Shown: positions 52,946 through 62,594 of the stretch, piece after piece
Layout: every line of letters starts with the position of its first letter
How positions within the stretch are numbered: the first letter of the stretch is position 1
Origin: Aquabacterium lacunae
Lineage (GTDB): Bacteria; Pseudomonadota; Gammaproteobacteria; Burkholderiales; Burkholderiaceae_C
Direction of reading: 5' to 3'
DNA: 64,000 nt
NCBI RefSeq assembly: GCF_004310865.1
Contig: NZ_SIXI01000002.1
Span: 124,001 to 188,000, forward strand
The notes under the pieces: generated by a model
Database searches by the model: none
Told to the model about the DNA's origin: nothing
The model's input: the letters and a program-made list of their open reading frames with translations, nothing else
Program-made: the position numbers and the translations under genes

Positions 52946-53811
52946 CAAAGGGAGGGAGAAGGGGGCACCGGGCCGTCGTCCGGCGCTGGCCCATCGGTCA
53001 GCGTGTCGGACGAATCAGGCGCAGGGTCAACCTGGCTGGGCGCATCGGCGGGGGTCGCATCGGCCGCCGCATCGGGCGGGGCGACAAGGTCATCAGAAGC
53101 AGCGTCAAGCACCTCGGGAAGCGCTGGGGCTGCCTCGCTGTCCCCCAGGGCTTCGGCCAGCAGTTCGGCTTGTGCCGCATCGGCCTGGGGGTCGGAGGTG
53201 GCCTGTTCGGCCGCCTCCAGTTCGGCCAGGTGGGACGCCACGGCGTCGGCCACCTCGCCTTCAAGGCCCGGCAGCAGGCTTTGCGCCCCCACCAGTCCAT
53301 CGAGTTCGGGCAACTGGCTGAGGCTGGCCAGGCCCATGTCGTCCAGGAATTGTTTCGTGGTGGCGAACAAGGCAGGTCGACCAGGCGCTTCGCGGTGGCC
53401 GATCACCTCGATCCAGCCGCGGTCTTCCAGCTGTTTGACGATCTGGGCGCTGACGGTCACGCCGCGGATGTCTTCGATGTCACCCCGGGTGACCGGCTGC
53501 TTGTAGGCAATGATGGCCAGGGTTTCCATCGTGGCGCGCGAATAGCGGGGCGGCTTTTCGGGGTTGGCGCGATCGAGCCAGCCCTGAACTTCCGGCCGGG
53601 TCTGAAAACGCCAGCCGGTGGCTGTTTCCCGCAGTTCAGCGCCGCGCCCCTGCCAGCGCCCGATCAAGGCAGACAGCAAGGCGCGCACGGCGTCGGCCGA
53701 CAGCATGTCGTCGAACAGGCCGCGCATGTCGCGCAGGGTCAGCGGTTGATCGGCACTCAGGAGCGCCGCCTCCAGGATGCATTCAGCGTCCCGGCTGTCG
53801 AGAATGTTCAT
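52945..53811 (-). CDS. scpB: Segregation and condensation protein B
   Basis: ScpB is a subunit of the SMC-ScpAB condensin. The 288-residue product has two winged-helix domains (ILEAALLSADQPLTLRDMRGLF, then ETLAIIAYKQPVTRGDIEDIRGV and LEDRGWIEVIGHREAPGRPALFATTKQFLDDMGL), followed by an acidic Ala/Pro/Asp-rich tail from about 190 to the end. Start at 53811 gives MNILDSRDAECILEAALL. scpA is not adjacent, so the complex is encoded at separate loci. Confidence 0.92.
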   Translation of the reverse strand: MNILDSRDAECILEAALLSADQPLTLRDMRGLFDDMLSADAVRALLSALIGRWQGRGAELRETATGWRFQTRPEVQGWLDRANPEKPPRYSRATMETLAIIAYKQPVTRGDIEDIRGVTVSAQIVKQLEDRGWIEVIGHREAPGRPALFATTKQFLDDMGLASLSQLPELDGLVGAQSLLPGLEGEVADAVASHLAELEAAEQATSDPQADAAQAELLAEALGDSEAAPALPEVLDAASDDLVAPPDAAADATPADAPSQVDPAPDSSDTLTDGPAPDDGPVPPSPSL

Positions 53812-53987
53812 CTCTCCGGTCACGTTCGGCCGACGCATGCACCTGAGGCTCTCCAAAAGAGAGCAGGATGTTCAGGCGGTGCATCGGGGGCCTGGGCCCA
53901 GGGCGTGGTGACACCTTCTTGTGGGCACCCGGGCACGGACAGAGCCTGCGGGGTGCCTGGCTGCGGCGTCAGGCAGGACGAGGGGAA

Positions 53988-55217
53988 TCACTCCCAGTCG
54001 TCGTCGAATTCGTCGTCGAAGTCTTCGTCGTCGAAACCGTCGAACGCTTCGTCTTCCAGTTCATTATGCACCACCTGCTGCCACGCGGTGGACAGATCTT
54101 CCGGCATGGCCGCACGGAAGGTCAGCTTCTCGCCGGTGATGGGGTGATCGAACGACAGGCGGAACGCGTGCAAGGCCTGGCGCTCCATGCCCAGGGCCTG
54201 CGGCCCGCCGTACAGGGCATCGGCCACCAGCGGGTACTGTCGGTTCGACAGGTGCACGCGGATCTGGTGGGTGCGCCCCGTGTGCAGGATGCACTCCACC
54301 GCGGCCACCTCGCCACGCACCACCCCCTTGGGCGTGCGGAAGCGGTGATCGACCTCCAGCAGCCCCTTGACCTTCACGTCGGTGCGGGCCGGCTTGCCCG
54401 TGCGCACCACGGCCATCTTCACGCGGGAGACGGGGTCGCGGCCGATGGGGGCGTCGATGGAAAACTGGATGGGCGGATCACCCCAGACCAGGGCGCGGTA
54501 CTGCCGGTGCACCTTGCGGTCGGCGATGGCGCGGGTCAGGCGGGTGCAGGCTTCGAGCGTTTTGCCCACCACCATCAGACCGCTGGTGTCCTTGTCCAGA
54601 CGGTGCACGATGCCAGCGCGTGGCAGCACCACGGCTCCGGCATGGTGGGCCAGCAGGCCGTTGAGCAGCGTGCCGCTCCAGTTGCCGGCGGCCGGATGCG
54701 CCACCAGCCCCACCGGCTTGTTGACCACCAGCAGGTCGTCGTCTTCATAGACCACGTTCAAGGCCATGGGCTCGGGCGTGAACGACAGGCTCTGGGCCGT
54801 GGGCCGCAATTGGGCCTGCACGCGCTGGCCGGCCTGCACCTTCTTCGAAGGCGAGGTCAGCGGCTGCCCCCCCACCGTGACCAGGCCATCTTCGATCAGT
54901 TGTTTGAGGTGGTTGCGCGAGTAGTGCGGAACCACCAAGGCCAGGAACTGGTCGAGTCGTTTGAGGTGATGGGCTGCGTCGACGGTGACATCCACCGCCT
55001 CGGGCACGAACGCTGCGGTATCGGCGCCATGAACAGCCTCATCGTCGGCATCAGGCTCGCCTTCATCGGCACCCTCCCCGTCGACCAGGTCCAGTTCGTC
55101 GAAAACCCCTTCTTCCGAGGGCGCGGGCCCTTGAGGCAGCGCCGACTGCGAACCCGCGATTTCCTCGGGCAGAACGACAGCAGCAGATTTGGCTTTGACA
55201 GACTTGGGTTTGGGCAT
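53988..55217 (-). CDS. rluD: 23S rRNA pseudouridine synthase RluD
   Basis: RluD modifies 23S rRNA helix 69 (positions 1911, 1915, 1917). The 409-residue product has an extended acidic N-terminus (about 1-75), an S4 domain (RLDQFLALVVPHYSRNHLKQLIEDGLVTVGG), the catalytic motif GIVHRLDKDTSGLMVVGKT and RTHQIRVHL. It ends with an unusual run of acidic residues (FDDEDFDDEFDDDWE). It is divergent from bamD, a common arrangement in betaproteobacteria. Confidence 0.94.
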   Translation of the reverse strand: MPKPKSVKAKSAAVVLPEEIAGSQSALPQGPAPSEEGVFDELDLVDGEGADEGEPDADDEAVHGADTAAFVPEAVDVTVDAAHHLKRLDQFLALVVPHYSRNHLKQLIEDGLVTVGGQPLTSPSKKVQAGQRVQAQLRPTAQSLSFTPEPMALNVVYEDDDLLVVNKPVGLVAHPAAGNWSGTLLNGLLAHHAGAVVLPRAGIVHRLDKDTSGLMVVGKTLEACTRLTRAIADRKVHRQYRALVWGDPPIQFSIDAPIGRDPVSRVKMAVVRTGKPARTDVKVKGLLEVDHRFRTPKGVVRGEVAAVECILHTGRTHQIRVHLSNRQYPLVADALYGGPQALGMERQALHAFRLSFDHPITGEKLTFRAAMPEDLSTAWQQVVHNELEDEAFDGFDDEDFDDEFDDDWE

Positions 55218-55229
55218 GTGAGAGGCTTC

Positions 55230-55235
55230 TATACT
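55230..55235 (+). promoter_or_regulatory. -10 element for bamD
   Basis: TATACT lies in the short gap between divergent rluD and bamD. The -35 is weak. A start near 55242 makes the GTG at 55241 unlikely as the translation start and favours 55277 or 55310. Confidence 0.5.
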
Positions 55236-55309
55236 GCAGGGTGTTTCGCACAAACTGCGCCCTGCGCAACAGACCAGTGAACGTTTTCAAGCAATCGCCG
55301 ACCGGCATC

Positions 55310-56107
55310 GTGAACAAAAGCCTGTGGGCGGCCCTGGTGGCCGTGTCGCTGACGATCGGACTGGCGGGCTGTGGCTCGACGCCGCAAGACGAATTCGCCA
55401 ACGTCAGCACCGACAAATTGTATGCCGACGCCCGCGAAGAGGCCTCCGCCGGCAATTTCGAGGCGGCCATCAAGCGCTACGAAAAGGTCGAGGCGCGCGC
55501 TTCGGGCACGCTGATGTCCCAGCAAGCCCAGCTGGAACTGGCATACGCCTATTACAAGACCAATGAGCGCGCCCAGGCCCTGGCCAAGATCGAGCGCTTC
55601 ATTCGCCTGCACCCGACCAGCCCGGCCATGGACTACGCCATGTACCTCCAGGGCCTGATCAACTTCAACGACGACCTGGGCATCTTTGGTCGGCTGTCGA
55701 AGCAGAACATGGCCGAGCGCGACCAGCAGGCCTCCCGCGACGCCTATGACGCCTTCAAGCAGCTCACCGAGCGCTTCCCGACCTCGAAGTACGCTGCCGA
55801 CGCCCGTCTGCGGATGAACTTCATCGTGAACACGCTGGCCGAAGGCGAAGTGCTGGTGGCGCGCTACTACTACCGCCGTGGCGCCTACCTGGCCGCGGTG
55901 AACCGTGCCCAGGTGGCCGTGACCGAGTTCCGCAATTCACCGGCCGTGGAAGAAGCCTTGTTCATCATGGCGCGCAGCTACGACCAGATGGCCATGCCGC
56001 AACTGCGCGACGACGCCCTGCGCGTGCTCAAGACCAACTTTCCAAACAGCACGCTGCTGAGCCAGGGCTACCAGCCGGTCAGCAAGCCCTGGTGGCAGGT
56101 GTGGTGA
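55310..56107 (+). CDS. bamD: Outer membrane protein assembly factor BamD (lipoprotein)
   Basis: BamD is the essential TPR lipoprotein of the BAM complex. From the GTG at 55310 the 265-residue product has a lipoprotein signal with lipobox LAGC (C21), then GSTPQDEFANVSTDKLYADAREEASAGNFEAAIKRYEKVEAR and five TPR-like repeats. GTG codons at 55277 and 55241 are alternative starts; none has a strong Shine-Dalgarno. Its last 29 bp overlap the end of the convergent HMG-CoA lyase gene. Confidence 0.93.
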   Translation: MNKSLWAALVAVSLTIGLAGCGSTPQDEFANVSTDKLYADAREEASAGNFEAAIKRYEKVEARASGTLMSQQAQLELAYAYYKTNERAQALAKIERFIRLHPTSPAMDYAMYLQGLINFNDDLGIFGRLSKQNMAERDQQASRDAYDAFKQLTERFPTSKYAADARLRMNFIVNTLAEGEVLVARYYYRRGAYLAAVNRAQVAVTEFRNSPAVEEALFIMARSYDQMAMPQLRDDALRVLKTNFPNSTLLSQGYQPVSKPWWQVW

Positions 56108-57014
56108 GCTGACGCGCACGGCGGGCGAGCCAGCCCTTGGCTGCGCGTGCGCCATTCGGGCGCCCCAGCGCCTCGCTGATGAATTGCCCGGCATCGACCA
56201 GGGCATCGAAGTCGATGCCGGTGTCGATGCCCAGGCCCCGCATCAGGTAAGCCACGTCTTCGGTGGCCACGTTGCCCGTGGCGCCGGCCGCAAAGGGGCA
56301 ACCGCCCAGGCCGCTGATGCTGGCGTCGAACACGTGCACCCCCATCTGCAGGCTGGCCAGCACATTGGCCAGCGCCTGCCCATAGGTGTCGTGGAAATGA
56401 CCCGACACCTCGTGCAGCGGGTAGTGCCTGAGGGCACGCTCCATGGCCGACTGCACCTGGCGGGCCGTGCCCACACCAATGGTGTCTGCCACACCCACAT
56501 GGTCCACGCCCATGGCCCGGTAGGCCTTGACCACGCGCTCGACCTCTTCAGGTGAGACATCGCCCTGGTAAGGGCAACCCACGGCGCATGAAATGGCGCC
56601 ACGCACGCGAAGGCCAGCGGCTTTGGCGCCGGCCACCACGTCGGCAAAGCGCTCAAGCGAGGTGTCGATGCTGCAGTTCAGGTTGCGTTGACTGAAGGCC
56701 TCGCTGGCCGCCGCGAAAATGCAGACCTCGTCGGCGCCGCTGGCCAGGGCCCCCTCCAGCCCCTTGGCATTGGGTGCCAGCACCGAGTAACGCACGCCAG
56801 GCTGGCGCTGGATGCGCGCCATGACCTCGGCCGCATCGGCCATCTGGGGCACCCACTTGGGACTGACGAAGCTGGTGACCTCGATCTGGCGCAGGCCTGC
56901 AGCCTGCAGGCGCTCGACCAGTGCCACCTTCAGGTCGGCCGGAACCGGCTGGGCCTCGTTCTGCAACCCGTCGCGCGGCCCCACCTCCAGGAGCGTGACG
57001 CGGTCAACCAGCAT
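56079..57014 (-). CDS. Hydroxymethylglutaryl-CoA lyase family protein
   Basis: HMG-CoA lyase splits HMG-CoA to acetoacetate and acetyl-CoA in leucine catabolism. The 311-residue DRE-TIM barrel has [15 protein letters not shown] (with the catalytic R/D), [30 protein letters not shown] and the active-site cysteine loop [20 protein letters not shown]. The family call is firm; related acyl-CoA lyases share the fold. Its start overlaps the aceK stop by 11 bp and its end overlaps bamD by 29 bp. Confidence 0.93.
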   Translation of the reverse strand: MLVDRVTLLEVGPRDGLQNEAQPVPADLKVALVERLQAAGLRQIEVTSFVSPKWVPQMADAAEVMARIQRQPGVRYSVLAPNAKGLEGALASGADEVCIFAAASEAFSQRNLNCSIDTSLERFADVVAGAKAAGLRVRGAISCAVGCPYQGDVSPEEVERVVKAYRAMGVDHVGVADTIGVGTARQVQSAMERALRHYPLHEVSGHFHDTYGQALANVLASLQMGVHVFDASISGLGGCPFAAGATGNVATEDVAYLMRGLGIDTGIDFDALVDAGQFISEALGRPNGARAAKGWLARRARQLTTPATRAC

Positions 57015-58890
57015 CTGAGCCCCCGGGGGTGAAACCGGTCAGTCGCCCCTGGTCATGCACCGTGCCGCCCAGCGGCTGGACATCGACCGGCTCGTCCACG
57101 GGCGCCTCGTCACCGGGTTGCGACGCCAACTGCGCGCGCTGGTGCTTGAAGCGCTTGGCACGGTCATACGGGAACACATCGTGCACGTAACCGGCCTGGA
57201 TGCGCTCCTTGTACTGCTGCCAGAAATCGGGTTCGAGCAGGTCTGCGTGGTGCTTCATGAAAATGGCACGCACGCGCGGGTCACCCAGCAAGAAGGGGCC
57301 GAAGGTTTCGGGGAACACATCTTTCGGGCCCACCGAATACCAGATCTCACCCGACATCTCGTCTTCCTCGTTGCGCGGCTCAGGCACCTTGCGGAAGTTG
57401 CAGTCGGTGATGTATTCGATCTCGTCGTAGTCGTAGAACACGACCTTGCCGTTGCGGGTGACACCGAAGTTCTTCCAGAGCATGTCGCCCGGGAAGATGT
57501 TGGCGGCCACCAGGTCTTTCAACGCGTTGCCGTACTCGATCACGGCATGCTCCAGTGCCTCGCCCTCGGCCTCCTGGATGTAGATGTTCAACGGCACCAT
57601 GCGGCGCTCGATGTACAGGTGCTTGAGGATCAGCACCTTGCCGCCCTCTTCCTCTTCCATCACGCTGGGCGCGAACTTGCGGATCTCTTCGATCAGCTCG
57701 TCTTCAAAGCGGTCGCGCGGGAAGGCCACGCTGGTGAATTCGAGTGAGTCGGCCATGCGCCCCACGCGGTCGTGCTGCTTGACGAGCTGGTACTTGCTCA
57801 TGATCATCTCGCGCGTGGTTTCCTTCTGTGGCGGGAAGTAGTCCTTGATGACCTTGAACACGAAGGGGTACGACGGCAGGTCGAACACCAGCATGACCAT
57901 GCCCTTGATGCCCGGCGCGATGCGGAACTTGTCGCTCGAGTGCTTGAGGTGGAACAGGAAGTCGCGGTAGAACAGGTTCTTGCCGTGCTTTTGCAGGCCG
58001 ATGGCGCTGTAGAGCTCGGCGCGCGGCTTGCGTGGCATCAGGGTGCGCAGGAACTGCACGTAAGCCGAAGGCACCATCATGTCGACCATGAAGTAGGCGC
58101 GGGCAAAGCTGAACAGGGCCAGCAGGTCATCTTCCCCGAACAGGGCGGCATCGATGTACAGCTGCTGCTTGCCGTTGTGCAGGATGGGCAGGGCAAAGGG
58201 CAGGCTGCGGAAGCCATTGACCACCTTGCCCACGATGTAGGCCCCCTTGTTGCGGTAGAACAGGTTGGCCAGCACCTGGATCTGGAAGTTGGTGCGCAGG
58301 CGCACATTGCCCACCTGCTCACGCAAGGCGTCGTACACGTGGTCGACGTCGCGGTCGAGGTTTTCGAAGGGGATGGCCAGGTCGTAGTTCACGACCATCT
58401 GGCGCAGCATGTCGCGCAGGTTGTCCTTGTTCGGGTAATAGGCCAGGAAGCTAGTCTGCCCGTTGCTGTCTTCGTCGTCGATGTACTCGGTCGACACCGC
58501 AGGCCGCAGGAAGATGAAGTCGTTCTGGTAATACTGCCGATGCAGGATCTTGATGGTGACCGAGTTGAAAAAGGTCTCGGCCAGCTCCGGCTGCGGGTGC
58601 CCGGTCAGCAAACCGATGTAGAACAGCTTGACCTGCTGCCACACCTCCATGGGCAGCTCGCTGGCCTGGTAGCGGGCCTCCAGGGCCTCGATGGCCTCGT
58701 CCACGCGCAGGTCATAGAACTCGATGCGGGCGCGCTGGGCGTCTTGCTGGCCATGCCAGTCGGCCTGCTCGAAACGCTGCTTGGCGCGACCGCTGGTGGT
58801 GCGGAAGATCTGGTAATGCTTGTCGAAGCCATCCAGCAAGGCCTGAGCAATTTCGAAAACGCGGGTGTCGGTGAGCTGCTGCGGAAACAT
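57004..58890 (-). CDS. aceK: Isocitrate dehydrogenase kinase/phosphatase
   Basis: AceK phosphorylates and dephosphorylates isocitrate dehydrogenase, switching carbon between the TCA cycle and the glyoxylate shunt. The 628-residue product has the ATP-binding loop [26 protein letters not shown] (about 322-347) and the catalytic/metal region [28 protein letters not shown]. It is longer than E. coli AceK because of a Gln/Pro/Asp-rich C-terminal tail of about 40 residues. The glyoxylate enzymes aceA and aceB are not nearby, unlike in enterobacteria. Confidence 0.96.
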   Translation of the reverse strand: MFPQQLTDTRVFEIAQALLDGFDKHYQIFRTTSGRAKQRFEQADWHGQQDAQRARIEFYDLRVDEAIEALEARYQASELPMEVWQQVKLFYIGLLTGHPQPELAETFFNSVTIKILHRQYYQNDFIFLRPAVSTEYIDDEDSNGQTSFLAYYPNKDNLRDMLRQMVVNYDLAIPFENLDRDVDHVYDALREQVGNVRLRTNFQIQVLANLFYRNKGAYIVGKVVNGFRSLPFALPILHNGKQQLYIDAALFGEDDLLALFSFARAYFMVDMMVPSAYVQFLRTLMPRKPRAELYSAIGLQKHGKNLFYRDFLFHLKHSSDKFRIAPGIKGMVMLVFDLPSYPFVFKVIKDYFPPQKETTREMIMSKYQLVKQHDRVGRMADSLEFTSVAFPRDRFEDELIEEIRKFAPSVMEEEEGGKVLILKHLYIERRMVPLNIYIQEAEGEALEHAVIEYGNALKDLVAANIFPGDMLWKNFGVTRNGKVVFYDYDEIEYITDCNFRKVPEPRNEEDEMSGEIWYSVGPKDVFPETFGPFLLGDPRVRAIFMKHHADLLEPDFWQQYKERIQAGYVHDVFPYDRAKRFKHQRAQLASQPGDEAPVDEPVDVQPLGGTVHDQGRLTGFTPGGSDAG

Positions 58891-58959
58891 GGGCGAAACC
58901 GTCCTGTGGGTGTTGAGGCCTCGGGCGGGCTGGAAATGCCCGAGACCGGATCTGAAAGG

Positions 58960-59640
58960 TCAGTCCTGCGCGGCGGCCGGCAGCTGGGCTGCATAACGCG
59001 CCCGCAGGGAGCCCAGCGCCTGAGCGTAGGCTTCTGGCACATCTTCGCTGCGGTTCACGCTCATGCGGATGTCCTTGAGCAAACCGTTATGCAATCCATA
59101 GACCAGGCCATGCACTTCCACGCCCTGCCCCCGGGCCCAGGCGTCCTGCACCACGGTGGTCTGGCACACATTGAGCACCTGCTCCAGCACATTGAGCTCG
59201 CACATCGCATCCAGGCGCACCGGCCCTTCGGGCAGCGCCAGCAGCCAGTCGCGGTGCTGGTTGCGCACGTCCTGCACATGGCGCAACCAGTTGTCGGCGA
59301 TGCCCACGCGCAGGTTGTTCATGGCAGCGTTCACGCCGCTGCAGCCGTAGTGGCCCACCACCATCACGTGCTTGACCTTGAGCGAGTCGATCGCGAACTC
59401 CATGACCGACAGGCAGTTCAGGTCGGAGTGCACGACCACATTGGCCACGTTGCGGTGAACGAACAGCTCACCAGGCAGCAGGCCCACGATTTCATTGGCC
59501 GGAACGCGGCTGTCGCTGCAACCGATCCAGAGGTACTCCGGGTTCTGCTGCTTTTGCAGGCGAGTGAAGAAACCCGGCGTGCGTTGCTCGATGTCGCGCG
59601 CCCAGGCGCGGTTGCTCTCGAAAAGATGTGTCAATGCCAT
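58960..59640 (-). CDS. can: Beta-class carbonic anhydrase
   Basis: Can interconverts CO2 and bicarbonate, supplying bicarbonate for biosynthetic carboxylations. The 226-residue product has the zinc ligands C41 (with D43 and R45 in CSDSRVP), H97 and C100 (GHYGCSGV), all present. The start is the ATG at 59640; a reading frame extending 200 codons further is a shadow. An imperfect CTCGGGC/GCCCGAG hairpin lies between it and aceK. Confidence 0.95.
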   Translation of the reverse strand: MALTHLFESNRAWARDIEQRTPGFFTRLQKQQNPEYLWIGCSDSRVPANEIVGLLPGELFVHRNVANVVVHSDLNCLSVMEFAIDSLKVKHVMVVGHYGCSGVNAAMNNLRVGIADNWLRHVQDVRNQHRDWLLALPEGPVRLDAMCELNVLEQVLNVCQTTVVQDAWARGQGVEVHGLVYGLHNGLLKDIRMSVNRSEDVPEAYAQALGSLRARYAAQLPAAAQD

Positions 59641-59725
59641 GTCGCCAGTGTAGACAATGGCTGGCCCCCTGGGGCGAATAGCCCCCAAGCCTCGCGCGCA
59701 CCTGCAGTCCTTTAGGATGCCCCCC

Positions 59726-60844
59726 ATGACCATTGAACGCACCGAGGCCGCTGCACCCACTGCCGCCCCTGCCCCCTTGCAGTTTCCCTGGGGTGACGAA
59801 CGCCCTGCCGTGGGCCAATGGCTGACACTGCAGCCGGGCCTGCACTGGGTGCGCATGCCCCTGCCCTTCGCGCTGGACCACATCAACCTGTGGGTGCTGG
59901 ACGACGCCCTGCCTGCATCGGCACCCCATGGCCTGCCGGGGTACACCGTGGTCGACTCAGGCGTGCACACTGCGGCCATCCAGGAGGCCTGGGTGCAGTT
60001 GTGGGCCGGCCCCATGGCCGGTGGCGCACTGGCCAAGATGGTGGTCACGCACATGCACCCCGACCATGTGGGCAACGCCCAATGGCTGATCGAGCGTTTC
60101 GGCTGTGCCGAAGCGCCGCCCCTGTGCTGGATGAGCGCCACCGACTGGCTGGCTGCCCGCGTGGCCAGCGAGACCACCTCCGGACACGGCGGGGAGCGTG
60201 CTGCAGCCTTCTTTGCCAGCCACGGCCTGACCGAGGCCCAGGGCCTGGACAAGATCCGTGCGCGCGGGGATTACTACGCCTCGATGGTGCCGCAGGTGCC
60301 CGGACGGCACCGCCGCCTGCTGGATGACATGGCAGTGAGCATCGGCGGTGACAGCTGGCGCTGCATCGCGGGGTATGGCCATGCGCCCGAGCACATGGCC
60401 CTGTACTGCGCCAACCGGGGCGTGCTGATTTCGGGCGACATGCTGCTGCCACGCATTTCCACCAACATCAGCGTGATCGAATCAGAGCCCGAGGCCGACC
60501 CGCTGGGCCTGTTCTTGCATTCGCTGAGTGCCTACGAGGCCTTGCCAGCCGACACCGTGGTGCTGCCTTCGCATGGCCTGCCCTTCGTGGGCATCCACGC
60601 GCGGGTGGCGGCGCTGCGCCAGCACCATGCTGACCGCCTGGACGACATCCTGCAGGCCTGTGCCACCCAGGGCAGCCTGACCGCCGCCGCCCTGCTGCCC
60701 GTGCTGTTCAAGCGCGCGCTGGACCTGCACCAGACCAGCTTTGCCATGGGCGAAGCCGTGGCCCACCTGAACCACCTGTGGCACCAGGGCCAGCTTCAAC
60801 GCCACCAGGACGACGGCGGCGTGTGGCGCTTCACTCGGGGATGA
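59726..60844 (+). CDS. MBL-fold metallo-hydrolase
   Basis: The 372-residue product has the metallo-beta-lactamase motif HMHPDH (H109, H111, D113, H114), an upstream FALDHINLWVLDD strand, HAPEHMALYC, LISGDMLLPRIS and the C-terminal LPSHGLPF. It resembles the glyoxalase II-like hydrolases common in Burkholderiales; the substrate is not evident. AGGA precedes the ATG at 59726. It is divergent from can and overlaps the convergent DUF45 gene by 14 bp at the 3' end. Confidence 0.88.
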   Translation: MTIERTEAAAPTAAPAPLQFPWGDERPAVGQWLTLQPGLHWVRMPLPFALDHINLWVLDDALPASAPHGLPGYTVVDSGVHTAAIQEAWVQLWAGPMAGGALAKMVVTHMHPDHVGNAQWLIERFGCAEAPPLCWMSATDWLAARVASETTSGHGGERAAAFFASHGLTEAQGLDKIRARGDYYASMVPQVPGRHRRLLDDMAVSIGGDSWRCIAGYGHAPEHMALYCANRGVLISGDMLLPRISTNISVIESEPEADPLGLFLHSLSAYEALPADTVVLPSHGLPFVGIHARVAALRQHHADRLDDILQACATQGSLTAAALLPVLFKRALDLHQTSFAMGEAVAHLNHLWHQGQLQRHQDDGGVWRFTRG

Positions 60845-61835
60845 CCGCGTGCCGCAGTTGCTCGAGCGGCACCTCGTAGTCGGGCAAGGCCTCAGCCACC
60901 ACCTGCCAGAAACGCGGGCTGTGGTTCATCTCGCGGAGGTGAGCCAATTCGTGCACGACCACATAGTCGATCACGGCCGGTGAAAAGTGCATCAGCTTCC
61001 ACTGCAGGCGGATGGTGCCATCGACGCTGGCACTGCCCCAGCGCGTGCGGGCCGACGACAGCTTGAGCGCCTTCATCTGCACGCCCATGGCTGGGCTGAA
61101 ATGCGCCAGACGCTCACGGTAATGCGCCAGTGCCTGGCCCTGGAGCCAGCGCAGCACATGCTCGCGCATCCAGGTGACCGCACGGGCTGGCTCGGCGGCC
61201 CACTGCACCTGCTCGGCAGCAGGCACGCCCACATGCAGCACCCGCTGTGCCACGCCCGGCAAGCCATGCTGCTGCTCGACCAGGGTGCAACCCTTCTGGC
61301 CCGGGGCCCACATCATCACCAGCGGCTCACCCAGGTAGGGAATGCTGCCGCCTTCTTCCCATGTGATGCGTGCAGCGGCCTGCCTTTGGCCCTTGTCGCG
61401 CTGATCGACCAGCTTGGCGCAGATCCAGCGCGACTTGTCGCTCAGGGCCTGCTCGATGTCGTTCCAGGTGGCCCATCGGGGCGCACGCACGGTGAGACCC
61501 TCAGGGCTGACCACCATGCCAATGCTGCGGCGCTTGCAACGCAACAACTCGAAGCCCACCAGCACCTGCCCGAGCAGCATCTCATGCTGCGCCGACGGAT
61601 GACGGAACACCGACAAAGCCGCCGCAGGCGCAGAGGCCTCGGCCGTGACCGAATGGCGCAACAAAGAAAACTTGGGAGGAGGCGTCATGCCGTCAGAGGA
61701 AACGTCAGAAACGGGAAAACCGGAGGGGTCGGTGGGCGAATCATGGGGCGCGTGCGGCGCGGTGCGTGTGCTCACGTGGGTGGGGGCCTCCAGGGGCTCC
61801 CCCCACCAGGGCAGCAGCATCTGCTTGAGGTTCAT
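60831..61835 (-). CDS. YgjP-like metallopeptidase domain protein (DUF45)
   Basis: The 334-residue product has a DUF45/WLM-type zinc peptidase domain with HELAHLREMNHSPRFW near the C-terminus (about 287-302) and RTRWGSASVDGTIRLQWKL before it. The first 90 residues are low in conservation and proline-rich. Function of the family is uncertain. Its ATG overlaps the plsC TGA by 4 bp, so the two are coupled. Confidence 0.87.
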   Translation of the reverse strand: MNLKQMLLPWWGEPLEAPTHVSTRTAPHAPHDSPTDPSGFPVSDVSSDGMTPPPKFSLLRHSVTAEASAPAAALSVFRHPSAQHEMLLGQVLVGFELLRCKRRSIGMVVSPEGLTVRAPRWATWNDIEQALSDKSRWICAKLVDQRDKGQRQAAARITWEEGGSIPYLGEPLVMMWAPGQKGCTLVEQQHGLPGVAQRVLHVGVPAAEQVQWAAEPARAVTWMREHVLRWLQGQALAHYRERLAHFSPAMGVQMKALKLSSARTRWGSASVDGTIRLQWKLMHFSPAVIDYVVVHELAHLREMNHSPRFWQVVAEALPDYEVPLEQLRHAVIPE

Positions 61836-62587
61836 GCCGTCTGCCCCCGGTAGGCGTCTGGGTCCAGTCGGCGCATGTCGGCTTCGATCCAGCGCTCGAC
61901 CTCGTCCATCAGGGCCTGGGCATCGCGCCCCTGCGGCGGGATCGGACGGCCAAACGACACATCGATCACCCCGGGCTCGATCACCCACCGGGCTTTGGGC
62001 CAGCAACGCGCCGACGTAACCGCCACGGGCAGCACCGGCGTGTCGGTCGCCACCGCCAGCCGGGCGGCGCCCAGCTTGTAGGGCAGTTGTCCGCCACGGG
62101 GCCCTCGCGTGCCCTCAGGAAACAGGATCACCCAGTTGCCGCGGTCCATCATCAGTCGCCCCTGTTCGGCCACCTTGCGGGACGCCTGCTGCCGGGCCGA
62201 ACGGTCGATGTGCACCATGTCCATGCGGGCCAGGGCCCAGCCAAAAAACGGCACCCACAGCAGCTCTTTCTTGAACACATAGGCCAGCGGGCGGGGCATG
62301 GTGGCCAGAAAGAAAAAGGTCTCCCAGGCCGACTGGTGCTTCGCACAGATCACCAGGCGCTGGTTGGCTGCATGGGCCGAGGCCACATGGTCCCAGCCGT
62401 GCACGCGCGCGTGAACCCCGGCGATGCGCTCGGCGCCCCACAGGGCCAGCTGGCACCACAAGCGCGCAAAAGCAAACAGCGCCTTGCCCCGAACGAAGGC
62501 GGAAGCCAGCACGATGGACAAGGCCACCGGAACGACGGTGGTGGTCAGCCAGACACCCAGCATGACCGTGCGAATCAGGTTCAGCAT
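61832..62587 (-). CDS. plsC: 1-acyl-sn-glycerol-3-phosphate acyltransferase
   Basis: PlsC acylates lysophosphatidic acid to phosphatidic acid, upstream of CdsA. The 251-residue product has an N-terminal membrane segment, the acyltransferase motif KHQSAWET (H84 and E89, an HX4E variant of the usual HX4D) and the FPEGTRGPRG substrate motif. It lies 7 nt after gmhB. Confidence 0.92.
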   Translation of the reverse strand: MLNLIRTVMLGVWLTTTVVPVALSIVLASAFVRGKALFAFARLWCQLALWGAERIAGVHARVHGWDHVASAHAANQRLVICAKHQSAWETFFFLATMPRPLAYVFKKELLWVPFFGWALARMDMVHIDRSARQQASRKVAEQGRLMMDRGNWVILFPEGTRGPRGGQLPYKLGAARLAVATDTPVLPVAVTSARCWPKARWVIEPGVIDVSFGRPIPPQGRDAQALMDEVERWIEADMRRLDPDAYRGQTA

Positions 62588-62594
62588 CGGCGCT

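Noticed and set aside
48355..53506. Long plus-strand frames opposite pilW/rlmN and rluB/scpB
   Set aside because: Antisense to conserved genes; the rluB shadow is open because the gene is low-complexity GC-rich sequence.
59641..60252. N-terminal extension of the carbonic anhydrase
   Set aside because: It is antisense to the MBL-fold gene and has no conserved sequence.
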